Shown piece by piece: positions 7,799-14,669 of a stretch of 34,387 bases of DNA. A model generated the notes under the pieces. It was not told where the DNA came from and ran no database searches. It saw only the letters and a list, made by a program, of their open reading frames with translations. Source of the DNA: Nitrospirota bacterium (GTDB lineage Bacteria; Nitrospirota; Thermodesulfovibrionia; Thermodesulfovibrionales; JdFR-88); assembly GCA_021812785.1 (NCBI GenBank), contig JAKAMR010000015.1, positions 1 to 34,387 on the forward strand, read 5' to 3'. The translations under genes and the position numbers were made by a program. Each line of letters opens with the position of its first letter. The stretch's first letter is position 1.

Positions 7799-8533
7799 AT
7801 GCTTTTAAAAAAAGGACCGGTTATAGGGATAACCGCTGACCCCGGACCAGACCCATCCGGAGAGCGGGCCTCCCTCAAAGAGGAGTATGCACTGGCCGTC
7901 CTGAGTGCGGGAGGGATGCCTGTGGCCGTTCCGGTTTTTCCCATGGAAGACCCTCAAAGGGTTCTGGAATACCTGGACGGGATAATAGTTCCTGGCGGTG
8001 ACGATATCGAGCCCTACTATTACGGTGAAAAGCAGAGGGTCCCCATGAAACTCGTCCCGTCGCGAAGGACGGATTTTGAGATATCTCTCATAAGGGCCGC
8101 CATCAGTCAGAACGTGCCTATCCTGGGCATTTGTTACGGGATGCAGCTTATCAATGTTGCCCTTGGGGGAAGTCTGTATCAGGACCTGGAGACGGATCTC
8201 AACGAAAAAATCCCGGTGATAAAAAAAAGAAGGGCGACAGTAGCGCACAGGCGGGGCTTGCATGAGATAATTATCTCAGGGACAGGCCCGCTTCCCGCCG
8301 GACGGCACATGGTAAACAGCAGCCATCACCAGGGGGTAAGCAGGCTTGCAAACGTACTTATTCCCGCGGCGCATTCGGAAGAAGGGCTTGTAGAGGCTTT
8401 CTACCTGAATGAGCGCACTTTTTCTTTTCTTGCGGGTGTGCAATGGCATCCGGAGCGCATGGCCGGAGATCCCGTTGCCCGGAACATATTCAGCTCGTTC
8501 ATAAGAGCTGCCCAAAAAGCAGGAAGAAAGTAA
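7799..8533 (+). CDS. Peptidase C26 / gamma-glutamyl-gamma-aminobutyrate hydrolase (PuuD-like class I amidotransferase)
   Basis: A 244-aa protein with a class I glutamine-amidotransferase fold. The nucleophile elbow PILGICYGMQLIN holds Cys112, and GVQWHPE supplies His217 and Glu219, so the catalytic triad is complete. GIIVPGGDDIEPYYYGE and DFEISLIRAA are hallmarks of the C26 family, which cleaves gamma-glutamyl bonds (gamma-Glu-GABA, folyl-poly-gamma-glutamate, some peptides). The ATG follows an A-rich spacer without a Shine-Dalgarno sequence. No putrescine catabolism genes are near. Beside a murein amidase and a D-aminoacylase, a wall-peptide gamma-glutamyl bond is a plausible substrate, but that is inference from context. 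The stop TAA overlaps the next ATG by one base. Confidence 0.88.
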   Translation: MLLKKGPVIGITADPGPDPSGERASLKEEYALAVLSAGGMPVAVPVFPMEDPQRVLEYLDGIIVPGGDDIEPYYYGEKQRVPMKLVPSRRTDFEISLIRAAISQNVPILGICYGMQLINVALGGSLYQDLETDLNEKIPVIKKRRATVAHRRGLHEIIISGTGPLPAGRHMVNSSHHQGVSRLANVLIPAAHSEEGLVEAFYLNERTFSFLAGVQWHPERMAGDPVARNIFSSFIRAAQKAGRK

Positions 8534-9597
8534 TGGACATGAAGGACAGCAGGGTCTTTTTTTTCATAGTGCTCCTGTTTTTTATAAGCGTCCTTGGATA
8601 TCTCACATATGAAATAATATCCCCTTTCATGGGCCCCATAGCGTGGGCGATTGTGGTTTCCATAGTCTTCTATCCAGTGTACGCAATTTGCCTTAAGTGG
8701 TTCAGGATAAAGTCCCTGGCTTCGCTGGCTACCCTTTTGTTGGTGGCCGTTGTCATTTTCGGACCCATCTCCTCGATGGGGTATGTCCTTGTCCTGGAAC
8801 TTGGCCAGCTCGTCCAGCAGTTTGAAAAAGGGCAGATCAATCTCCATCGTGTTATCTCCCACCCGGCAGTACAGTGGCTGATAGACCATTTAAGGCTCAT
8901 CGTGGGGGAGGACAAAGCCAGCGTTGAGGGGATGGTGGGCCGGTGGCTCGCGGGCCTGAGGGCCCATCTCCTGCAGACGCTGTCAATAGGCGCAAAAAAC
9001 GTCCTCACGGTGTTGTTTGACTTTGTGCTGATGATGTTTTCCATCTTCTTTTTTCTCAAAGATGGGCCTGACTACATAAACAGGATAAAAAACTATCTGC
9101 CCTTTTCTGAAAGGCATAAAAACAGGTTGATCGGTCAGGCAAAGGGGATGGTGGTCTCGACCATATTCGGAGGCGTGCTGGTGGCCATCATCCAGGGAGT
9201 GATCGGCGGGCTTTCGTTCTGGGCGCTCGGGGTTTCCTCTCCTGTATTCTGGGGGGCCATGACGTTCATAGCCTCCTTTGTGCCCCTCATCGGTACGGCT
9301 GGCGTCTGGCTGCCGGGTGCCGTCTACTTTTTCCTTGCGGGGCAGCCTCTTAAGGGTGTTGTGCTCCTTTTGATCGGCGTTTTTCTTATAAGCATGCTGG
9401 TGGACTATTTCCTGAGGCCGCTCATCATACGCGGCAAGACAAAGATGAACACCCTTTTAATATTTTTCAGCGTACTGGGCGGAGTGGAGGTTTTTGGCAT
9501 CATAGGGCTCGTCCTTGGACCCCTGACATTGGCCATTTTTATTTCGGTCCTGGAAATATTCGGAAACCTGGAAGGAGGCGGCCATGCTGAATCTTGA
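8533..9597 (+). CDS. AI-2E family transporter (PerM/YdiK/TqsA-like permease)
   Basis: A 354-aa polytopic inner-membrane protein of the AI-2E exporter family. N-terminal hydrophobic segments lie at about 8-28, 33-50 and 58-85. A soluble, mostly helical region (about 90-150) is followed by further membrane segments, including VLFDFVLMMFSIFFFLKDG and the family signature FWGAMTFIASFVPLIGTAGVWLP. The C-terminal DYFLRPLIIRGKTKMNTLLIFFSVLGG ... GIIGLVLGPL is also characteristic. Members export AI-2 or act as Na+/H+-type antiporters, so the substrate is unknown. The frame extends upstream to 8443 inside the C26 gene, but that part is not family-like. ATG 8533 (TAATG overlap, AGGAAGAAAG upstream) is the better start. 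It overlaps the next gene by 14 bases. Confidence 0.9.
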   Translation: MDMKDSRVFFFIVLLFFISVLGYLTYEIISPFMGPIAWAIVVSIVFYPVYAICLKWFRIKSLASLATLLLVAVVIFGPISSMGYVLVLELGQLVQQFEKGQINLHRVISHPAVQWLIDHLRLIVGEDKASVEGMVGRWLAGLRAHLLQTLSIGAKNVLTVLFDFVLMMFSIFFFLKDGPDYINRIKNYLPFSERHKNRLIGQAKGMVVSTIFGGVLVAIIQGVIGGLSFWALGVSSPVFWGAMTFIASFVPLIGTAGVWLPGAVYFFLAGQPLKGVVLLLIGVFLISMLVDYFLRPLIIRGKTKMNTLLIFFSVLGGVEVFGIIGLVLGPLTLAIFISVLEIFGNLEGGGHAES

Positions 9598-10705
9598 GGA
9601 ATTGAAGGGGATAGCAGCAATAAAAAATCCCGGCGGAGATTACTATGTGAGTCTTTACCTGAACGTAGACCCTGTTACCAATCCGAACGGCGAGTACATG
9701 ATCAAGGTCCGCAACATGCTTAAGGAAACGGCGGAGGGCCTTGAAAAACCGGTTTTCAAGAAAGTAAAGGAGGACATCGAGCTCCTTGAGAACTATTTCA
9801 TCGCCCAGAAACCCCAGTTCAAAAAGTCGGTCTGCCTCATCACCCGGAAAAGCGGTGGCTTCTGGAAGGAATACCATATGGCCATGCCTGTGCAAAGCGG
9901 CGTGTTCGTGGACAAAACGCCTTACCTGAAACCCCTTTTTGGTCTTATGGACTCCTACCTAAGACATCTCGTCCTTCTTTTAAGCAAGGATGACGCGAGG
10001 ATGTTTGTCGTGCACATGGGAGAGATACTGGAATATGGGGAGATAAGGACCCCCGACGTCATAGGAAAACATAAAAAGGGCGGCTGGTTCGCTCTGGAGC
10101 AGGACCGCTTTGAAAGGCACACTGAATTCCATGTGGGCCTTCATTTGAACGAGGTAGTACGGCAGCTTTCAGATTTCGTTCAAAAGCAGGGCATCTCCAG
10201 GATCGTCCTGGGCGGCCCCCAGGAGACCCTTTCCATGGGCAGGGAAAAACTGCCCGAAAGCCTGTCAGAAAGAATAATAGGGGAGTTCACCGCGGGGATG
10301 TACGAGACTTCCCGGCAGATACTTGAAAGGGCCCGCCCGGTTGTCGAAGCATATGAGCGTGGTGAAAAAGAAGAGACTGTGGATGAGCTGGTGACGCGGG
10401 CCCACAAAAACAAGGGGGCTGTCCTGGGCATGGAGGACGTAGTCCTCATGTCCGGAGAAAAAAGGATAATGACCCTGCTGGTGGACCCGTCCATGAAGCA
10501 GGAGGGCTATGCGTGCGTAAGCTGCGGCGCGCTGGCTCTTGGCCCGGAGAACTGCCGCTGGTGCGGAGGGGATATGCATAGTGTAAACTATCTTATTGAC
10601 CTGCTCATGGAAAAGACGGTTGAGAATGGAGGACGTGTGGAGGTAGTGCCTGAAAACGAGAAGCTGCGGAACCTGGGCAAAATCGGGGCCATTCTCAGGT
10701 ATTAA
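9584..10705 (+). CDS. Bacterial archaeo-eukaryotic release-factor-like (baeRF/eRF1-like) protein with zinc ribbon
   Basis: A 373-aa cytoplasmic protein. The layout matches bacterial eRF1-like (baeRF) proteins: an N-terminal domain starting PGGDYYVSLYLNVDP (to about 130), a central RNase H-like domain with LLLSKDDARMFVVHMGEILEY and ISRIVLGGPQE (about 130-235), and a pelota-like C-terminal domain (about 260-373). Near the C-terminus two CxxC pairs, Cys311/Cys314 and Cys324/Cys327, form a likely zinc ribbon. No GGQ catalytic tripeptide is visible, so peptide release by the classical mechanism is unlikely; ribosome rescue or tRNA/ribosome binding is inferred for the family. It starts inside the AI-2E gene with a strong GGAGG ribosome-binding site, so translation is probably coupled. 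Confidence 0.78.
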   Translation: MLNLEELKGIAAIKNPGGDYYVSLYLNVDPVTNPNGEYMIKVRNMLKETAEGLEKPVFKKVKEDIELLENYFIAQKPQFKKSVCLITRKSGGFWKEYHMAMPVQSGVFVDKTPYLKPLFGLMDSYLRHLVLLLSKDDARMFVVHMGEILEYGEIRTPDVIGKHKKGGWFALEQDRFERHTEFHVGLHLNEVVRQLSDFVQKQGISRIVLGGPQETLSMGREKLPESLSERIIGEFTAGMYETSRQILERARPVVEAYERGEKEETVDELVTRAHKNKGAVLGMEDVVLMSGEKRIMTLLVDPSMKQEGYACVSCGALALGPENCRWCGGDMHSVNYLIDLLMEKTVENGGRVEVVPENEKLRNLGKIGAILRY

Positions 10706-12317
10706 AGGTACAAAAAAAAGGATATTAAAAAGAACGAAAGGAAAGGTTCTTTTTTCTTCCGTTCTTTTTTGTCTGGCCGTTGTTTCCCTGACAACGCTGC
10801 TTGGCGGCTGCACCCCGGAAGACAGAAGGCCGGGATACGTATATTACGCCTTGAGCGCGGACCCCTTCACCCTGGACCCCGCCCTGATAACGGATGTGCC
10901 GGGCGGGTCCATAGCCGCCAAGTTATTTAACGGGCTGCTAAGGATAGGCCCCGGCCTCAGGGTAGAACCAGATATCGCCAGTAGCTGGCGGGTCTCGAAG
11001 GACGGGCTTCTCTACAGTTTTAGCCTGAAACGGGGGGTCAGGTTCTCAAACGGGCGGGAAGTGAGGGCGGAGGATTTTAAATATTCCTTCGAACGCCTGT
11101 TGAGCCCCAAAACCCTGTCTCCCAACAGCTGGGTGCTTTCGAGGATAGAGGGGGCGAAGGATTTCATGAAAGGCTCTGCCCCGGCAGTAAAGGGCATAAT
11201 CGTGAGGGGCCCTTACGCGCTCGATATAAAACTGGAGAAACCCTTTTCCCCGTTCCCATACCTGCTTGCAATGACGGGGGCCTATGTGGTGCCGCGCGAG
11301 GTGGCCCAGTCCGAAGGGCCGGATTTTTCCTCCCGCCCTGTTGGGACGGGCCCGTTCACGGTGCAAAAATGGCAGCCGAACGAGGAACTGGTGCTTAAGG
11401 CGAGGGATGATTACTTCGGGGGAAGGCCCAAGGTAAAAGGCATTGTCTACAGGATCATCCCGGAGGAGCTGACCCAGGTGGTCGAATTCAAGCTTGGCAA
11501 CCTGGATGTGATAAACATTCCGGATGCGGATTACAGCCGTTTCAGGACAGATTCAAAATGGAGCAGGTATATTTCCATGGCGGATGGGACAGATACGTAC
11601 TACCTTGGGCTCAACTGCTCCAGGCCTCCGTTTAACGACAGGCGCATGAGGCAGGCTGTAAACTACGCCATAGACAGAAAAAAGATACTGGCGACCTTCA
11701 TGGAAGGCAGGGGCACGCTAGCGAATGGCCCGGTGCCTCCGGAGCTCAGGCGCTGGGCCTCTCCGCCATCGTATGAGTACAATCCGGAGAAGGCCAGACG
11801 CATTATCAGGCAGGAGGGCTTCGCCGGGGTGAAGGTGAAATTCTATGTCACTTCCCCTCCGCAAGACATTGCCGACATGGCGGAGATCATACAGGCGTAC
11901 CTGAAAAAAGTGGGTATAAACGCAGAACTTAAAAGCCTTGAGTGGAACACATACAAGGAGGCGATCAACCAGGGAGAGCCCAACATGTTCTGGCTCAGCT
12001 GGTGGGCGGACTATCCTGATGCCGAGAACTTCCTCTATCCCCTTTTCGATTCCGTGAACATGGGGGCGGCGGGCAATCGGACGAGATATTCAAACAAGGA
12101 AGTCGATCATCTTATAGAACAGGGGCAGCACGCTTCAACCGCCGCCAGCCGCGACGGCTATTACAAGGAAGCCGAAGACCTTATCGTAAAGGACGCCCCT
12201 TGGGTCTTCTTCTGGCACACAAAGTCCGTCACCGTCCGGCAGCCCTGGATAAAAAACTACGTGCAGTATCCGGTCTACAGCATGGACAAGGGGATGGATA
12301 TCAGTATCGTGCGGTAA
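10701..12317 (+). CDS. Oligopeptide/dipeptide ABC transporter substrate-binding lipoprotein (SBP_bac_5), non-canonical start
   Basis: A family-5 extracytoplasmic solute-binding protein. ADPFTLDPAL, AKLFNGLLRI, LKRGVRFSNGREVRAEDFKYSFERLLSP, GTGPFTVQKWQPNEELVLKARDDYFGG and RMRQAVNYAIDRKKIL are standard for OppA/DppA-type proteins. The in-frame sequence upstream of the first canonical start (TTG 10851) encodes a textbook lipoprotein signal: a Lys/Arg-rich segment, a hydrophobic core and the lipobox LLGGC. The real start must therefore lie upstream. No ATG, GTG or TTG exists in frame before a stop at 10644. ATT 10701, which overlaps the eRF1-like stop by one base, gives a 538-aa precursor and is the best candidate. 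No permease or ATPase genes are adjacent, so it is an orphan binding protein. Confidence 0.85.
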   Translation: MKGTKKRILKRTKGKVLFSSVLFCLAVVSLTTLLGGCTPEDRRPGYVYYALSADPFTLDPALITDVPGGSIAAKLFNGLLRIGPGLRVEPDIASSWRVSKDGLLYSFSLKRGVRFSNGREVRAEDFKYSFERLLSPKTLSPNSWVLSRIEGAKDFMKGSAPAVKGIIVRGPYALDIKLEKPFSPFPYLLAMTGAYVVPREVAQSEGPDFSSRPVGTGPFTVQKWQPNEELVLKARDDYFGGRPKVKGIVYRIIPEELTQVVEFKLGNLDVINIPDADYSRFRTDSKWSRYISMADGTDTYYLGLNCSRPPFNDRRMRQAVNYAIDRKKILATFMEGRGTLANGPVPPELRRWASPPSYEYNPEKARRIIRQEGFAGVKVKFYVTSPPQDIADMAEIIQAYLKKVGINAELKSLEWNTYKEAINQGEPNMFWLSWWADYPDAENFLYPLFDSVNMGAAGNRTRYSNKEVDHLIEQGQHASTAASRDGYYKEAEDLIVKDAPWVFFWHTKSVTVRQPWIKNYVQYPVYSMDKGMDISIVR

Positions 12318-12356
12318 GCAGCATCCTGTTTTCCGGGTATTGGATTTCTTTCGCGG

Positions 12357-13535
12357 TCACGATAATGTGGTTCCTCTCCAGCCTGGGTGTGCAAGGCTTC
12401 CCGGCTGTTCAAATCTGCCGGGAAACGCAGGCGCATGGAGGCTCCCCTTTTTGGAAAGAAGTATTTGCCAGACATGGAGACACCTGGACCTGAATGAGCC
12501 TGCGGAGCTTAATAGATAATACTTCCACATCCGGTAAAACCTCTGATCATAGAGCCCCTTTAATTTATCCCAATTCCTGTCAAAGTTGTTAAACCATGAG
12601 ATCAGGGTTGCATCGTAATGAGGGCCCAGGTTCTGCACGCCTTCCACGGCGAACAGGCCCTCGATGGCCGTGCTGATCTGCTTCATCGAAGGGATCATTG
12701 AGTTCGGAAAGATATAAGCGGCTGTCCAGGGGTCACAAGATACGCCTGATACGTCCTTCCCTATAGTGTGAAGCAGAAACAGCCCATCCTCTTTCAGGCA
12801 ATCGTGCACCTTCTGCATGTAGGTCCTGTAATTCTTGTATCCCACGTGCTCAAACATCCCGACAGAGACGATATGGTCAAATTTTTCGTCAATATCCCTG
12901 TAATCCTGCAGCCTGATCTCAACGGGCAGTCCAGCGCACAATTTCCTTCCGAGCGAGGCCTGCTCTTTGGAAACAGTTATGCCTGTTGTTTTGGCCTTGT
13001 AGTTTTCGGCAGCGTGCCTTGCCAGGCTTCCCCAGCCGCAGCCGATGTCCAGGATTCTGTCACCAGCCTTGAGGCCCAATTTCCGGCAGATGAGGTCCAG
13101 CTTGGCTTCCTGTGCGTCATCCAGATTCCCGGCCTCATTCCAATATGCGCAGCTATAGACCATTCTCCCGTCGAGCATATTTTTAAAGAGTTCATTTCCC
13201 CTGTCATAGTGTCTTTCTCCTATCTGAAATGCCTTTGATTTTCTGCCCGGATTAATGATCTGGTTGCCCATAAGCCTCAAAAGGAGCCTCCAGTTTTTTC
13301 TGATCCTGGCCTCCGGTTGCGTGGGCAGGACCTTTGAGAAAAACTCGTCCAGGCATTCGCATTCCCACCATCCGTCCATGTACGATTCGCCGAGCCCCAA
13401 ACTGCCGTTCCTGACCACTCGCCGGTAAAATCTTTCATCCTTTACCAGGATATCCCATGGGTTTTCTCCATTAAGAACGATGCCCGAAGGATATAGAATT
13501 TCCTGAATAACATTTTTCACGCTAGATGTTCCCAT
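12357..13535 (-). CDS. cfa: Cyclopropane-fatty-acyl-phospholipid synthase
   Basis: A 392-aa SAM-dependent enzyme that adds a methylene bridge to unsaturated acyl chains in membrane phospholipids. The N-terminal lipid-binding part includes LGLGESYMDGWWECECLDEFF. The methyltransferase core has ILDIGCGWGSLARHAAENY (161-179). Catalytic residues match the E. coli enzyme with a constant offset of 10: Cys129, Glu229 in VGMFEHVG and His256 in LLHTIG. The family end YRMWKYYLLSSAGSFRSR is present, then a tail runs about 20 residues further than in E. coli and looks unlike the family. ATG 13535 has AGGA directly against it; GTG 13520 has better spacing from AGGAATGGG and may be the true start. It converges on the binding-protein gene 39 bp away, with no clear terminator between. 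Confidence 0.93.
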   Translation of the reverse strand: MGTSSVKNVIQEILYPSGIVLNGENPWDILVKDERFYRRVVRNGSLGLGESYMDGWWECECLDEFFSKVLPTQPEARIRKNWRLLLRLMGNQIINPGRKSKAFQIGERHYDRGNELFKNMLDGRMVYSCAYWNEAGNLDDAQEAKLDLICRKLGLKAGDRILDIGCGWGSLARHAAENYKAKTTGITVSKEQASLGRKLCAGLPVEIRLQDYRDIDEKFDHIVSVGMFEHVGYKNYRTYMQKVHDCLKEDGLFLLHTIGKDVSGVSCDPWTAAYIFPNSMIPSMKQISTAIEGLFAVEGVQNLGPHYDATLISWFNNFDRNWDKLKGLYDQRFYRMWKYYLLSSAGSFRSRCLHVWQILLSKKGSLHAPAFPGRFEQPGSLAHPGWRGTTLS

Positions 13536-13791
13536 TCCTGTTTAAACTATCTTTTCTCAAGTCCTTTTTTCTGGATTATTTATCATCATCTCCGAAGACG
13601 CGGTATGAACCGGGCATATGCGTCTCCAGCTCAATACCCCGGATAAAGGGACGCAGCCAAAGAATTTAAGGTCCATAGATTTGTTGGCCCTGTATCAAAG
13701 ATAGCATCTAATAAAATCTTTGCAAATAAGAGCAGATACTGCCAACTTCAATGAGTGTGGTTATACGGCTCCTTTTGCCAGGTTGCGGACC

Positions 13792-13800
13792 TGTTATAAT
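13792..13800 (+). promoter_or_regulatory. Extended -10 promoter (TGTTATAAT)
   Basis: A perfect TATAAT (13795-13800) preceded by TGn, the extended -10 form that needs little -35 help. The expected +1 is about 13807, exactly the ATG of the small gene, with no room for a Shine-Dalgarno sequence. The 270-bp gap upstream of that gene shows nothing else definite; it must also hold the cfa promoter on the other strand. Confidence 0.6.
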
Positions 13801-13806
13801 AAAGGC

Positions 13807-14061
13807 ATGAAGCAAGATAAAAACATGAAAAAACCCGCTGCACCAGAAAACGGCCCACAGGCTGCCGGGATCATCCAGCCCGGCCCGCAAGGAGGCCAGA
13901 AGAGTTGCAGGTGCAAGGAAGTGGCCGAAAAAAAGCCCATGGAGCTGGTAAAAACCATGTTTGACGATCTTTCTTTCTGGAAAAAGAAAAAGAAAAATAC
14001 CGGCAAGTCTTCCCCAGGGGCACCTGAGGGTGCGAAAACCGGAGGCAAAAAAGCCGGTTAA
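13807..14061 (+). CDS. Small basic hypothetical protein
   Basis: 84 aa, not recognised. The N-terminus is rich in Lys, Pro and Gly, with CRC at about residues 37-39. A short helix-like stretch KKPMELVKTMFDDLSFWKKKKK (split around residue 60 by Trp) is followed by a Gly/Lys/Ser tail ending GGKKAG. It has no signal peptide or membrane segment. The open frame reaches back to 13720, but an excellent extended -10 element ends 6 bases before ATG 13807, so the shorter, probably leaderless form is preferred. The stop abuts the ATG of the next gene, so the two are almost certainly cotranscribed. It could act with the membrane protein that follows; no function can be assigned. Confidence 0.6.
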   Translation: MKQDKNMKKPAAPENGPQAAGIIQPGPQGGQKSCRCKEVAEKKPMELVKTMFDDLSFWKKKKKNTGKSSPGAPEGAKTGGKKAG

Positions 14062-14664
14062 ATGGGCGACTATACCCTCTACCAGCCACTTACGAGGACC
14101 GACAGGGTAACGGTCCGTATTTACAGGACAAGCATTGCTCTGACCTGCCTGTTGCTTGTGGCGCTTGCCGCCGTCTTGGCGGTCTCTCCGGCAATTGGCG
14201 CAGGGAGGGCCTCCATTTATTTTGATCTTTTTCTGGGACTTCTTTATTTTGCCGTGGGGCTCAGCGTATTTTTTATCCACCTATATATCGGCAGTTTCAA
14301 AAGGAAATTGATCGGGCTCTATTTTATTTCGCTTGCCGCACTGGCCGTGGTCTTCATAAAAGGAGGGGGGGACGCTCTTTCTTTTATATCCGGTGTGACT
14401 GCGTCTGCTTTGCTTTTTTTGCCGCTTGCTGGTTGCATGGGGTTCGTGGCCGCCAAGGAGGCGTTTTGTTTCAGGCTTGCGGAGGGCTATCTGCTTGCCA
14501 TCGCGATGCCACTTTATCTTTTTGCTTTTGCAACGGGCGGCTTGGGCAGGTACGGAATCGAATCGGGGCTTTTGTTCATTGCGGCGCTTTATGTCCTGTT
14601 TGCCTCCAGGAAGGTGTTCATGCCTCTTCACTGCGACATAGGAGACAAATCCGCATACAGGTAG
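14062..14664 (+). CDS. DUF2301-like integral membrane protein
   Basis: 200 aa with five or six hydrophobic segments (roughly 25-45, 52-72, 82-98, 105-125, 142-160, 166-182). LAGCMGFVAAKEAFCFRLAEGYLL strongly recalls the conserved Gly-...-AKE-FCFR motif of DUF2301, a family of predicted membrane proteins of unknown function best known from cyanobacteria. The polar N-terminus (YTLYQPLTRTDRVTVRIYR) also fits. The ATG directly follows the stop of the small basic gene. It converges on the octaheme cytochrome gene with 5 bp between stop codons; the shared junction is a long pyrimidine tract. The family call is from memory of the motif and is fairly but not fully secure. Confidence 0.7.
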   Translation: MGDYTLYQPLTRTDRVTVRIYRTSIALTCLLLVALAAVLAVSPAIGAGRASIYFDLFLGLLYFAVGLSVFFIHLYIGSFKRKLIGLYFISLAALAVVFIKGGGDALSFISGVTASALLFLPLAGCMGFVAAKEAFCFRLAEGYLLAIAMPLYLFAFATGGLGRYGIESGLLFIAALYVLFASRKVFMPLHCDIGDKSAYR

Positions 14665-14669
14665 GTTTC

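Noticed and set aside
8443..8532. Upstream start for the AI-2E permease gene inside the C26 gene
   Set aside because: The first 30 residues are polar and unlike the family. The TAATG junction at 8531-8535 with a purine-rich site gives a normal N-terminus.
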